A stretch of DNA of 64,000 bases from JBHHUI01 sp965248775 (GTDB taxonomy: Bacteria > Chloroflexota > Anaerolineae > Anaerolineales > JBHHUI01): positions 4,092,001 through 4,156,000 of the forward strand of contig OZ252150.1 in NCBI GenBank assembly GCA_965248775.1. Reading direction: 5' to 3'. The notes below the pieces were generated by a model. The model had not been told where the DNA came from and did no database searches. It was given only the letters and a program-made list of their open reading frames with translations. Within the stretch, counting starts at the first letter, position 1, and every line of letters begins with the position of its first letter. A program made the translations under genes and the position numbers. This document shows positions 35,725 to 44,583 of the stretch, one piece after another.

Positions 35725-36522
35725 ATGTCCGAAGTTGTAAATTCGATGTCCTATGAGGCCAAGCCGCTCATGCTGGATATTGTACGAAAGGAACGCCAAG
35801 CATTTTATAATTTGATCGACGATCCCTCGAACTGGAATGTGGACTCACGCTGCGAGGGCTGGGAAGTGGGCGATTTGGCTCGCCACATGATCGACGTGAC
35901 CGAAGGCTGCCTCGGACGCTGGGAGATGGCCCGCAATGGCGAAGAGGCTCCCGCTCCCCTGGGCACACAAGTAATGGGCAAAACGCTCAATGAGAACGTT
36001 ATCGCTTTACGGAGTCTGTCGCGCGACGAAGCCATCGAGCGCTTGAAAACAGCGTCAGACAAGATGGTGGAAATCTTTGATAGCCTGACAGAAGATGAAT
36101 GGAGCAACTTTATCGTCACGCACGGCTTCATGGGGCCGCTGCCGGCTTACTTCTATCCAGCCTTCCATGTAATGGACTACGGCGTCCACTCTTGGGATAT
36201 GCGCTATGGGCTGGGGGACAAACTTGGCAATCTGGATGAGCGCACTGCCGGTGTGCTGATCCCGTATATGCTCTATGCCTTAATGCCGAACACTGTAGAA
36301 GCCGAATCGGCAGCGGGTGCAGACGTCACCTATGGCATCGAAGTTACCGGTGACTGGGGCGGAAAGTGGCGCGCCACGATGAAAGATGGCAAGTTCGAGG
36401 CTGCTCCTGAAGAGGGCAACTTTGAAGGCTGCGAAGCAGTCTTTTCTTATGCCCCCTCTGACTACGTATTGGCTGCGTTCCAGCGCTTTCCGGGGGGGCT
36501 GCGCGCGGCGATCCAGCCGTGA
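35725..36522 (+). CDS. DinB-like / mycothiol-dependent maleylpyruvate isomerase-family protein
   Basis: 265 residues. The four-helix DinB start (DIVRKERQAFYNLI ... VDSRCEGWEVGDLARHMID) matches the TIGR03083 / MDMPI N-terminal group, with metal-ligand His in ARHMID and HVMDYGVHSWD. The C-terminal half is SCP2-like (GKWRATMKDGKFEAAPEEG). In other bacteria the family uses mycothiol or another thiol cofactor, and the substrate here is unknown. RBS AAGGAGA precedes the ATG. A terminator follows. Confidence 0.75.
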   Translation: MSEVVNSMSYEAKPLMLDIVRKERQAFYNLIDDPSNWNVDSRCEGWEVGDLARHMIDVTEGCLGRWEMARNGEEAPAPLGTQVMGKTLNENVIALRSLSRDEAIERLKTASDKMVEIFDSLTEDEWSNFIVTHGFMGPLPAYFYPAFHVMDYGVHSWDMRYGLGDKLGNLDERTAGVLIPYMLYALMPNTVEAESAAGADVTYGIEVTGDWGGKWRATMKDGKFEAAPEEGNFEGCEAVFSYAPSDYVLAAFQRFPGGLRAAIQP

Positions 36523-36560
36523 TCGACCAGGTGCGCAACTTCTTCTTCACGATCTAGTTG

Positions 36561-36596
36561 ATAGACCTCGGGGGTCGTTAAGATCTCCGAGGTCTT
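36561..36596 (+). terminator. Intrinsic terminator after the form I cox operon
   Basis: AGACCTCGG (36561-36569) pairs with CCGAGGTCT (36585-36593), followed by TTTT. It closes the coxM-S-L-NmrA-DinB unit 38 bases after its last stop. The next gene has its own ribosome site (AAGAGGG). Confidence 0.75.
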
Positions 36597-36613
36597 TTCC
36601 AAGAGGGCTGCCA

Positions 36614-37186
36614 ATGACACTTCTCCAGACTCAGGGTGTGCACCACATCACCATGGTGGGCTCAAATCGTGAAGCCACGATCGAGTTCTATCAAGACGTC
36701 CTGGGAATGCCGCTTGTCTTTTATCAACCAAACTTGGATGTACCGGATGAGGAACACCTCTACTTTGACAGCGGCGATGGCCGCCTGCTCACTTTTTTCG
36801 TCCAGCCGACTCGCGAGATCGATCCGAAGCCCAATCCAGAAGATGTCGGCAACTTGCATCACCTGGCATTCACAGTTTCGCGTGCAACCTACAACCAGGT
36901 CGCGAGCCGGTTGGAAAAGCGCGATATCGAGAACAAAGGCCCGATTGATCGTGGCTTTATGGATTCGATTTACTTCCGAGATCCGAATGGCCAATTGCTC
37001 GAGTTAGCCTGCTTCAAATTCACGGCACCAAATGGATACACAACATCCGAAGTGCTCAATCGCGCACACAAACTGCGTTTAGCCGAAGGGGTGGATATCA
37101 TCGAAGAGCGTCATGTGTCTGATGCAATTGCGGAACTTGCCGGCCAGCGTGTACCGAAAATCGAAGGTAGTGACAGACCGGCATGA
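36614..37186 (+). CDS. VOC-family (glyoxalase/extradiol dioxygenase-like) protein
   Basis: 190 residues from the ATG at 36614; a longer frame to 36386 only overlaps the previous gene. Paired beta-alpha-beta-beta-beta modules: GVHHITMVGSNREATIEFY with metal His, then NLHHLAFTVSRATYNQV and a Glu in LLELACFKF. The order His-His-Glu fits a mononuclear metal site. The reaction is uncertain: dioxygenase, isomerase or glyoxalase. Its stop overlaps the next start (ATGA). Confidence 0.8.
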   Translation: MTLLQTQGVHHITMVGSNREATIEFYQDVLGMPLVFYQPNLDVPDEEHLYFDSGDGRLLTFFVQPTREIDPKPNPEDVGNLHHLAFTVSRATYNQVASRLEKRDIENKGPIDRGFMDSIYFRDPNGQLLELACFKFTAPNGYTTSEVLNRAHKLRLAEGVDIIEERHVSDAIAELAGQRVPKIEGSDRPA

Positions 37187-38292
37187 TACCTGTCGCAATG
37201 CAGGGTGAATATGTATCGTTGCCGCAAGAGAAAGTCATCTACGGCTCTGGCAGTTTGCAGAAACTAGCAAATGAGACCGAACGCCTGGAACGAAAGCGGG
37301 CGCTCATTATTACTGGTCGCTCAATCGCCAACAAGACGCCGCTAATCGACAGAGTGTCAGCGGTTCTGGGTACCCACCATGTGGGTACATTTTCCGAAAT
37401 ACGACAGCATACGCCGGAGAGCGGCATCGTGGCGGCTGCCGAATTGGCTCAGTCTCGCCAGGCCGATCTACTTGTGAGTATTGGTGGCGGCAGCCCAATC
37501 GACGCGGCCAAGATCGTCGCGCATCGGCTGGCCGCAGGCGACGACAACTACCTGCCGCACATCGCCGTCCCAACCACGCTATCGGCGGCTGAATTCTCGA
37601 ACCGTGGCGGCTACACCGACGAAGCGACGAAGTCCAAAACCGGCGTGGGTGATCTGCGCATGACGCCGCGCGTGGTAATCCTCGACCCTGACTTGACTCT
37701 TTCGACCCCGATGTGGCTCTGGCTGACTTCGGGCATGCGCGCTGTCGATCATGCAGTCGAGACACTCTACAGCCCTGGAGACCATCCGGTCAGCGACGTG
37801 CTCGCGTTGCAGGCATTGCACGACCTGTTTGAGTTCTTGCCGCGTACGAAGGCAGAGCCGGACGATGTGGAAGCGCGGCTGCGCTGCCAGCTGGCAACGT
37901 GGATGAGCTATTTCAGCCCCGCTAGCGTCGGCGCACACCTTGGCACAAGCCATCACATTGGCAAGCGTATTGGCGCCACTTACGACGTGCCACACGGTGT
38001 GACGTCGGGCATCCTGTTGCCGCATGTCATGCGCGCCAAAGCGGCCAGCGAGGCCGCGCGCCTCGCTCCGATCGTAGACGCATTGAAGCTTGAAGGTGAA
38101 TTTGCATCCGAGCGGGACGCGGCACTGGCAGCCGTCGACGCCGTGGCTGCATTGGTCGAGCGGTTGGAGGTGCCGGCACGCCTGCGCGATGTGGAGCTGC
38201 CCCGGGAAGCACTGGAAAGCGTGGCAAAGGCCGCGTATGCGGAACCTGCCGAGCAACAGCAGGCGCGCGACATTCTGAATAAGGCATGGTGA
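37183..38292 (+). CDS. Iron-containing alcohol dehydrogenase / maleylacetate reductase-like
   Basis: 369 residues. NAD-binding GGGSPIDAAKIVAH; metal ligands in HAVETLYS, SHHIGKRIG and DVPHGVTSG. The pieces IRQHTPES and PTTLSAAEFSNRGGYTD are more like maleylacetate reductases than ordinary group III alcohol dehydrogenases. It overlaps the VOC gene by 4 bases, so the pair is cotranslated. A role in aromatic or dicarboxylic acid metabolism is an inference. Confidence 0.82.
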   Translation: MIPVAMQGEYVSLPQEKVIYGSGSLQKLANETERLERKRALIITGRSIANKTPLIDRVSAVLGTHHVGTFSEIRQHTPESGIVAAAELAQSRQADLLVSIGGGSPIDAAKIVAHRLAAGDDNYLPHIAVPTTLSAAEFSNRGGYTDEATKSKTGVGDLRMTPRVVILDPDLTLSTPMWLWLTSGMRAVDHAVETLYSPGDHPVSDVLALQALHDLFEFLPRTKAEPDDVEARLRCQLATWMSYFSPASVGAHLGTSHHIGKRIGATYDVPHGVTSGILLPHVMRAKAASEAARLAPIVDALKLEGEFASERDAALAAVDAVAALVERLEVPARLRDVELPREALESVAKAAYAEPAEQQQARDILNKAW

Positions 38293-38323
38293 GACAGATT
38301 GAGGCCGAAGCAGGGACTCCATT

Positions 38324-39016
38324 GTGAGCGCGGAGCAGCGTGGCTGGACTTTTGAACGCGGCACACTCTGGGCTATTGAAATGGCGCCTGCAGAATCGTC
38401 CCTGCAATCACAAGTATCCCCGCGTTTAAAGACGAGCTTCACAGATGCCCGGCGGGAATCGGCGCCCGAGCTCGCTACAGCCATGGGCCTGCCCGATTCG
38501 GCAGTCGTGAAGCAGCGCTTCGCTGCGGGGAGCCGCTGTTTCGTCGGCCGCGTTGACGAACGCATTGCCACGTACGGCTGGGTATCGTGGAAAATCGAAT
38601 GTGTGGGTGAACTTGAGCGCAGCATCAGATTACAGGCCGAAGAAGCCTACATCTGGGACTGCGCCACATTGCCACAGTTCCGCCGCCAGCGACTGTATAG
38701 TGCGCTATTGGTTCACATGGCAGCTGTGCTGCAATCGGAGTCTATAACACGAGTCTGGATTGGATCTTCACTTGGAAACCGGCCCTCATTGCTAGGGTTC
38801 CGGCTTGCCGGATTCCAACCGGCGATCCGGCTTTACCACCTGCGATTGCTACGCCTGCGCCTTTCGTGGTGGCGCCGTTATCAGTCAGCCGACCGGGCGC
38901 TGGCAGCCGCTGCGCGTCATGCGCTGCAGAGCGACAATACCCGCGCCTTTGGACCGCTGTCGTTGAACTTCGCAGCGAGTCAATCCGGCACTGCGTGTGC
39001 CTCGATCGAGGCATGA
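38324..39016 (+). CDS. GNAT-like acetyltransferase
   Basis: 230 residues with a GTG start. The middle has the N-acetyltransferase pattern EAYIWDCATLPQFRRQRLYS (strand 4 and the acetyl-CoA Arg-rich loop), then SLGNRPSLLGFRLAGFQPA. The C-terminus (from 170) is rich in Arg and Leu and has no clear match. The target is unknown. Its stop overlaps the next start (ATGA). Confidence 0.6.
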   Translation: MSAEQRGWTFERGTLWAIEMAPAESSLQSQVSPRLKTSFTDARRESAPELATAMGLPDSAVVKQRFAAGSRCFVGRVDERIATYGWVSWKIECVGELERSIRLQAEEAYIWDCATLPQFRRQRLYSALLVHMAAVLQSESITRVWIGSSLGNRPSLLGFRLAGFQPAIRLYHLRLLRLRLSWWRRYQSADRALAAAARHALQSDNTRAFGPLSLNFAASQSGTACASIEA

Positions 39017-39672
39017 ATAATATGTCTATTCAAGAGCTCGAAATGCGAACGCTCGTCGTCGGTGGGTTACAGGAAAACTGCTTTCTGCTTGTGGAACCAG
39101 AAACAAATGCTTCTATTTTGATCGACCCAGGAGCCGAAGCCAGTCGCATCCTTGAATGGCTAGAGGGCAGCGCCGTTCGATTGATACTATTGACTCATGC
39201 GCACCACGACCACATCGGTGCGCTCGCAGAAGTGCGGGCAGCCTTGGATGTCCAGGTGGGCTTGCACCCGGCTGACAATGCGCTCGCTGCCGCACACAAC
39301 TTCTTGCCTGATTTTGAATTAGAGGATGGTGTGGCTGTGCAACTCGGGCCGCATGATCTAATGGTCGTGCACACACCTGGACATTCGCCCGGTCATGTGT
39401 GTCTGCGTTTCGACACGCGCGCAATTGTCGGTGACGCGATCTTCCCCGGCGGTCCCGGCCATACGAAAACGCCGGATGAACTCAGCGTCTCGCTAGACTC
39501 GCTGCAGCATACAGTGTTCACTTGGCCCGACGAAACGACCCTTTATCCGGGGCACGGTCGCGGAACAACCGTTGGTCAGGAACGACCGGGATTTGATAAG
39601 CTTCTAGCAGAACCGCTCCCACCTGATTTGCACGGCGATGTGACCTGGGCGTCACCACCGGAGGAGAAATAG
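39013..39672 (+). CDS. Metallo-beta-lactamase-fold hydrolase (glyoxalase II-like)
   Basis: 219 residues. Motifs LTHAHHDHIGAL (HxHxDH), TPGHSPGHVCL, GDAIFPGGPGHT and YPGHGRGT give the complete set of dinuclear metal ligands for the glyoxalase II/YcbL-type group. Start is ATG at 39013, overlapping the previous stop; a second ATG at 39022 is equally possible. Probably a thioester or lactone hydrolase. Confidence 0.85.
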   Translation: MNNMSIQELEMRTLVVGGLQENCFLLVEPETNASILIDPGAEASRILEWLEGSAVRLILLTHAHHDHIGALAEVRAALDVQVGLHPADNALAAAHNFLPDFELEDGVAVQLGPHDLMVVHTPGHSPGHVCLRFDTRAIVGDAIFPGGPGHTKTPDELSVSLDSLQHTVFTWPDETTLYPGHGRGTTVGQERPGFDKLLAEPLPPDLHGDVTWASPPEEK

Positions 39673-39675
39673 AGC

Positions 39676-40689
39676 ATGATTGATAAAATTTTTGTAGAAG
39701 CATTTCAGATGGCAAGCGCAGGAGAAACGTTTGCCATCGCGACAGTCGTGCGCGCCGAGCGCCCCACCTCGGCAAAGACCGGCGCAAAAGCACTTATCAC
39801 TGCCGACGGAAAGCTCACCGGGTGGATCGGCGGAAGTTGTGCCGAACCGACAGTTCGGCGCGAAGCAAAAAAAGCTTTGCGCGACGGCCAGCCGCGCCTG
39901 ATACGCCTCTGTCCGCCTGAAGACCTCGGACGCGCGCCGCAAGAGGGCGTCATCGAAGTCGCCCTCACTTGTATCAGCGGAGGTACTTTGGAAATTTATA
40001 TCGAACCGCAGCTATCGCAGCCACAATTGATCGCAATCGGACATTTGGCTACCACAGAAGCGCTTAGTCGCTTGGGCAATGCCTTGGGGTATCCGGTCAC
40101 TGTGATGGGCTTGGATGTTGATCCGGAACGATTTCCGGATGCTGCGCATACAATGGACCACATCGATTTCTCGCATGTCAAAGTGACACCGCATACCTAT
40201 ATTGTCGTCGCCACGCACGGCAACTACGATGAACCGGCGCTGGAGGCCGCTCTGCGGACGGAGGCGTCATACGTAGCGCTGATAGCGAGCAAGTCTCGTG
40301 CTGAAGCCACACTTCAATATCTGCATGACTCTGATTTAACAGCAGAACAAGTGAGGCGTCTCAAATTCCCTGCCGGCCTAGATTTCGGGGCGGTTACCCC
40401 TGAAGAGATTGCGCTGAGCATCCTGGCCGAAATTATCCAGCTGCGCAGGCGCGCACCAAACCCAATAGAACCCACAAACTCGCATGAGCATGCAGCGCAT
40501 AGTCCGGCTATGCACACTGCTGCGCAGCTGGAACCTGGCGAAGCCCGTGACCCGGTTTGTGGCATGATCGTCGAAATTGCAACGGCGCACTTTACCTCTG
40601 AACATGAAGATGTGATGTATTATTTCTGTGCAGCCGGGTGCAAACGATCGTTCGAAGCTGAACCGGAAAAATATCTTATCAAGGAGTAA
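39676..40689 (+). CDS. XdhC/CoxI-family protein fused to a YHS metal-binding domain
   Basis: 337 residues. The N-terminal XdhC_CoxI domain has AKTGAKALITADGKLTGWIGGSC, and a Rossmann-type XdhC_C domain spans about 120-265 (GHLATTEALSRLGNALGYPV). From about 295 there is a YHS domain, DPVCGMIVEI and YYFCAAGCKRSFEAEPEKY, with cysteines for a metal. XdhC proteins bring sulfurated Moco to molybdenum hydroxylases. The YHS addition could bind copper or another metal for the Mo-Cu site, which is a guess. Confidence 0.82.
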   Translation: MIDKIFVEAFQMASAGETFAIATVVRAERPTSAKTGAKALITADGKLTGWIGGSCAEPTVRREAKKALRDGQPRLIRLCPPEDLGRAPQEGVIEVALTCISGGTLEIYIEPQLSQPQLIAIGHLATTEALSRLGNALGYPVTVMGLDVDPERFPDAAHTMDHIDFSHVKVTPHTYIVVATHGNYDEPALEAALRTEASYVALIASKSRAEATLQYLHDSDLTAEQVRRLKFPAGLDFGAVTPEEIALSILAEIIQLRRRAPNPIEPTNSHEHAAHSPAMHTAAQLEPGEARDPVCGMIVEIATAHFTSEHEDVMYYFCAAGCKRSFEAEPEKYLIKE

Positions 40690-40693
40690 CAGA

Positions 40694-41137
40694 GTGCAAT
40701 TAGAAGGTAGCGTAAACATTAAAGCGCCAAGGCCCAAAGTGTGGTCATTTCTCACCGATCCGGATTTCGTCAGTCAGTGTGCGCCGGGGCTCCAGTCGAT
40801 GGAAGTTATCGTACCTGACCAGAAATTCAAAGCAGTTGCTGCTATTGGATTTGGCACAGTCAAGGTGACCTTTAAAAATGATGTCGAATTTGTCGAACTG
40901 GACGAACCCAATCGTGCCAAAATAAAGGTGCATGGAACAGCCCCGGGCAGCGCGGTTGATGTAATGAGCGAGATGTCCTTTTCTGATGGCGATGACGAAT
41001 CGACAGATCTCAAATGGACCGCCGATATTGTGATCGTTGGCACGATTGCCAGCCTGGCCTCGCGACTTATGGGCGGGGTTACAAAAAAACTCACCGGCGA
41101 ATTCTTCAACTGTATACGCAAAAAGATTGAGGTATAA
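40694..41137 (+). CDS. coxG: CoxG, SRPBCC-fold CO dehydrogenase accessory protein
   Basis: 147 residues from a GTG at 40694, with AAGGAG 8 bases ahead; a longer frame only overlaps the previous gene. The protein begins VQLEGSVNIKAPRPKVWSFLTD, the classic CoxG start, and ends with a long helix (LASRLMGGVTKKLTGEFFNCIRKKI). CoxG is required for full CO dehydrogenase function, possibly in membrane attachment of the enzyme. Confidence 0.88.
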   Translation: MQLEGSVNIKAPRPKVWSFLTDPDFVSQCAPGLQSMEVIVPDQKFKAVAAIGFGTVKVTFKNDVEFVELDEPNRAKIKVHGTAPGSAVDVMSEMSFSDGDDESTDLKWTADIVIVGTIASLASRLMGGVTKKLTGEFFNCIRKKIEV

Positions 41138-41180
41138 AACCTCGCTCCGACTGAGACATTCATTCGCAAAATCCCATATT

Positions 41181-41334
41181 CCCCTCACAATGCGAGGGGG
41201 CATTCCAGAATAGTTCACGCTCTGGCTGACCGGAAGCCAATATAACAATCAACATGGCTAAAACCGCAGCCTCGCGCGCATTCGCGAGAATACGGACCTC
41301 AATTATTGGTCATTCTCAGAGTTCGATGTACACT
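41181..41334 (+). promoter_or_regulatory. Hairpin and candidate promoter between coxG and coxD
   Basis: CCCCTC (41181-41186) and GAGGGG (41194-41199) form a small terminator-like hairpin without a U-run. Further on, TTGGTC (41306-41311), a 17-base spacer and TACACT (41329-41334) make a plausible promoter for the coxD unit about 42 bases before its start. No gene is seen in the 238-base gap. Confidence 0.4.
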
Positions 41335-41375
41335 TTGTTCGAATAAAAAATCCCTACCAGCACCGAGGATTCACT

Positions 41376-42263
41376 TTGATTATTTCCTCCATAGACGATC
41401 TACAAGTATCTCTGCGCGAGCAGCTCTATATCGCCGACAGGGGCCTGGCGACAGCCATCTTCCTGGCGCTGAAGCTGCAACGCCCGTTATTTCTGGAAGG
41501 CGACGCCGGCGTAGGTAAGACTGAAGTTGCAAAGGTTGTTACCAAGTTACTCGACACGGATCTGATTCGCTTGCAATGCTACGAAGGTCTGGACGTGCAT
41601 CACGCCGTATACGAATGGAACTACACACGACAAATGATGCACATCCGTTTGGCAGAAGCGCGGGGAGAACATCCAGAAGAAGCAGAGTTGTTTGGAAGCG
41701 AGTTCCTGCTGCAACGACCGCTGCTACAGGCTATCGAGAACTCGCGTGAAAAACCGCCTGTTTTACTCGTTGACGAGGTTGATCGCAGCGACGAAGAGTT
41801 TGAAGCCTTTCTGCTTGAAATCCTCTCCGATTTTCAAATTACTATCCCGGAGATCGGAACTATCGAGGCCGATGTACCTCCCGTCGTCTTTATCACGTCC
41901 AACCGGACGCGTGAAGTACATGATGCCCTCAAACGACGTTGTCTCTATCACTGGATCGAATATCCAGCGTTCGATAAGGAATATGAGATCGTGCGGGCCA
42001 AAGTTCCTGAAGCACCGGCCCGTCTTGCGCGGCAGGTCACCGGCTTCATCCAAGAACTACGCGAGACCGATCTGTACAAAGTACCGGGCATAGCTGAGAC
42101 GCTTGACTGGACAGCGGCGCTGGTTGCGCTGGACCAACAAGCGCTTGGCGCGGACGTCGTGGACGACACCCTTGGCGTAATACTCAAGTATCAGGACGAT
42201 GTAGAGAAGGTGCAGGGCGAGAACGCTCGCAAGATAGTAGAGCGCGTACAGGTTATGGAATAA
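41376..42263 (+). CDS. coxD: CoxD, MoxR-type AAA+ ATPase
   Basis: 295 residues, TTG start with GAGGAT ahead. Walker A GDAGVGKT (42-49), Walker B LLVDEVD (130-136), sensor 1 PPVVFITSNRT, and Arg finger in LKRRCLYHWIEYP. In Oligotropha CoxD helps to build the [CuSMoO2] site, giving sulfuration and copper insertion. It pairs with the VWA protein CoxE just downstream, as in the MoxR/VWA chaperone systems. Confidence 0.92.
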   Translation: MIISSIDDLQVSLREQLYIADRGLATAIFLALKLQRPLFLEGDAGVGKTEVAKVVTKLLDTDLIRLQCYEGLDVHHAVYEWNYTRQMMHIRLAEARGEHPEEAELFGSEFLLQRPLLQAIENSREKPPVLLVDEVDRSDEEFEAFLLEILSDFQITIPEIGTIEADVPPVVFITSNRTREVHDALKRRCLYHWIEYPAFDKEYEIVRAKVPEAPARLARQVTGFIQELRETDLYKVPGIAETLDWTAALVALDQQALGADVVDDTLGVILKYQDDVEKVQGENARKIVERVQVME

Positions 42264-42265
42264 AG

Positions 42266-43459
42266 TTGACAGGTCACTTGCTCCACAACCTTTTACAGTT
42301 TGGACACCTGCTCCGCGGGCTGGGCATGGATGTTAATCCCGGCCGCATGGTTGACCTGGTACAAGCGTTGGAACACATCCAGATCGGGCGGAAGTCTGAT
42401 TTTTATTTTTCCACCCGCAGCTTGCTTGTGAACCGACGGGACGACTTGCCGCTATTCGATCAGGCCTTTGAACTCTTCTGGCGCAAGCCCAGCGAAAATT
42501 GGTCCCTGCTCGACCTGAGCGAAATTAATCGCCCTCGCCGGCCCGACAAGCCGATCCTCACAACTCCAGCTTTACAAAATGGCGACAAACCTCCATCGGG
42601 CGGGGATGAAAATCTAGAAGAAGACACGCCGCCCATCATTGAATTGACACTGACTTACAGCGCCCGTGAGGTACTTCGGCAGAAAGACTTTTCTGAATTA
42701 ACCCACGACGAATTAGACGCCATCAAAGATCTGATGGCCGCTCTTATATGGCAGCTTGGGCTGCGGCGCACGCGGCGACGGCGGCCGGGGCGGGGAGAGT
42801 TGCCGGACTTTCGGCGCACAATTCGGCGCAATTTACGCTTCGGCGGAGAAGTGCTCACCTGGTCGTTTCGCAAACCAAAGTACAAGCCGAGACCACTTGT
42901 GATCATTGCCGACATCAGCGGATCGATGGAACGCTACACACGTCTGTTGCTCCATTTCATTTACAGTATGACAGAAGGTTTGGCACAACAGGTGGAAGCA
43001 TTCGTATTCAGCACACGCCTCACGCGCATTACCCGGCAGTTGCGCGGCCGCGATGTAGACCTTGTGCTGAAACAAGTAGCGCAGAGCGTGCCTGATTGGT
43101 CTGGTGGAACACGCATCGGGGAGGCGCTGAAAGTTTTTAATTTCGATTGGGGCCGACGTGTACTCGGACGCGGGGCGGTTGCACTGCTCATCAGCGACGG
43201 TTGGGATCGCGGTGAGCCAGAATTGTTGCACACAGAAATGGCTCGTCTACAGCGCAACAGTCATCGCTTGATCTGGCTAAATCCATTACTAGGTTCGCCT
43301 GACTATGAACCGCTTACACGCGGCATGCAGACCGCGCTGCCGTATATCGACGATTTCCTGCCCGTGCATAATCTAGCAAGTCTTGAAGATCTGGCTTCAC
43401 ATCTGATCCATTTGGGAGGCAGAAGACCTCCGCGGAGACAGGTAAGAGGAGTGAGCTAA
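42266..43459 (+). CDS. coxE: CoxE, VWA-domain CO dehydrogenase maturation protein
   Basis: 397 residues; TTG start 2 bases after the coxD stop. An earlier start than the first internal ATG is preferred since HLLHNLLQFGHLLRGLGMDV is conserved in the family. The MIDAS motif is DISGSM (Asp216, Ser218, Ser220), followed by the TRLTRITRQL region. An Arg-rich stretch (LRRTRRRRPGRGELPDFRRTIRR) precedes the VWA domain. It works with CoxD in the final assembly of the metal centre. Confidence 0.9.
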   Translation: MTGHLLHNLLQFGHLLRGLGMDVNPGRMVDLVQALEHIQIGRKSDFYFSTRSLLVNRRDDLPLFDQAFELFWRKPSENWSLLDLSEINRPRRPDKPILTTPALQNGDKPPSGGDENLEEDTPPIIELTLTYSAREVLRQKDFSELTHDELDAIKDLMAALIWQLGLRRTRRRRPGRGELPDFRRTIRRNLRFGGEVLTWSFRKPKYKPRPLVIIADISGSMERYTRLLLHFIYSMTEGLAQQVEAFVFSTRLTRITRQLRGRDVDLVLKQVAQSVPDWSGGTRIGEALKVFNFDWGRRVLGRGAVALLISDGWDRGEPELLHTEMARLQRNSHRLIWLNPLLGSPDYEPLTRGMQTALPYIDDFLPVHNLASLEDLASHLIHLGGRRPPRRQVRGVS

Positions 43460-43524
43460 GAGTGTATTCTCGTTGTGCTCATTACCAACTCTACCTCTAA
43501 CTCCGTCATCTAACTCTCATTCCT

Positions 43525-44583
43525 ATGCGAGACATCCTCTCTGATCTCAACGCCTGGCTTGCACAAGATGAACAAGTTGCTCTTGCGACTGTTATCCAGA
43601 CCTGGGGATCAGCCCCGCGTCAGGCCGGTGCCAAGATGGCACTCACGCCCGGCGGTAAAATCACCGGCTCCGTCAGTGGTGGCTGTGTTGAAGGTGCTGT
43701 GTTCGAAGCCGGTACACAGACCCTCGAAACGTCAGAGCCTCAACTCCTTCAGTTCGGTGTCGCTGACGAGACCGCCTGGGAGGTTGGTCTCGCCTGCGGT
43801 GGTAATATCGAAGTGTTTGTGCAACCGCTCGCACGCGATTTTTACGAAAACGTGCGCGCAAAGCTGGAGGCTGAACAGCCACATGCCATCGTCACGATTG
43901 TTGGGGGTCAAGCGGAGCTGCTTGGACGCACGCTACTTGTTGCAAATGGCAAAAGCGTGTTCGGGAGTCTAGGCGAGACGGAGCTAGATGAAGCAGCAAT
44001 CGCAGCTGTGAAGGTTGCGATGGCAGAGCAACGTTCACAGCGCACAACCCTCGCACGCGAAGGCGCTGCACTCACCGAAGTGTTCGTGGAGGTCGTGTTG
44101 CCGCCGCCAACGCTCATTATGGTTGGCGGCGTCCATATTGCCGTGGCATTGACTGCAATTGCGAAAGCTCTAGGCTACCGCACCGTTGTCGTTGACCCGC
44201 GCCGCGCATTTGGCAGCATCGAACGTTTCCCGCATGTTGACGAACTCATTCAGGTTTGGCCGGACGAAGCAATGACGCAGATCGGAGTCACGGCCTCAAC
44301 AGCTATCGCCATGCTCACGCATGATCCCAAGCTGGACGACCCAGCCCTCCTCACTGCACTGCCCAGCCCTGCGTTCTACATAGGCGCGCTCGGCAGCCGG
44401 AAAACTCAAGCCAAGCGCCGCGAACGAATGCTTGCAGCCGGCCTTACGGAAGCGCAACTCAAAAAACTGCACGGGCCGATTGGCCTCAACATCGGTGCGA
44501 CAACCCCGGATGAAATCGCTCTCTCGATCATGGCCGAGGTCGTCGCCGCTCGAAACAACCAACTCACAACAACAAAAGAATGA
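43525..44583 (+). CDS. XdhC/CoxF-family molybdenum-hydroxylase maturation protein
   Basis: 352 residues. N-terminal APRQAGAKMALTPGGKITGSVSGGCVEGAV, and C-terminal XdhC Rossmann domain (VVVDPRRAFGSIERFP, THDPKLDDPALLTALPS, YIGALGSRKTQAKRRERM and GLNIGATTPDEIALSIMAEV). It is complete, without the YHS domain of its relative at 39676. It likely binds sulfurated Moco or its cytidine form before insertion. The next gene overlaps it by 4 bases. Confidence 0.9.
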   Translation: MRDILSDLNAWLAQDEQVALATVIQTWGSAPRQAGAKMALTPGGKITGSVSGGCVEGAVFEAGTQTLETSEPQLLQFGVADETAWEVGLACGGNIEVFVQPLARDFYENVRAKLEAEQPHAIVTIVGGQAELLGRTLLVANGKSVFGSLGETELDEAAIAAVKVAMAEQRSQRTTLAREGAALTEVFVEVVLPPPTLIMVGGVHIAVALTAIAKALGYRTVVVDPRRAFGSIERFPHVDELIQVWPDEAMTQIGVTASTAIAMLTHDPKLDDPALLTALPSPAFYIGALGSRKTQAKRRERMLAAGLTEAQLKKLHGPIGLNIGATTPDEIALSIMAEVVAARNNQLTTTKE

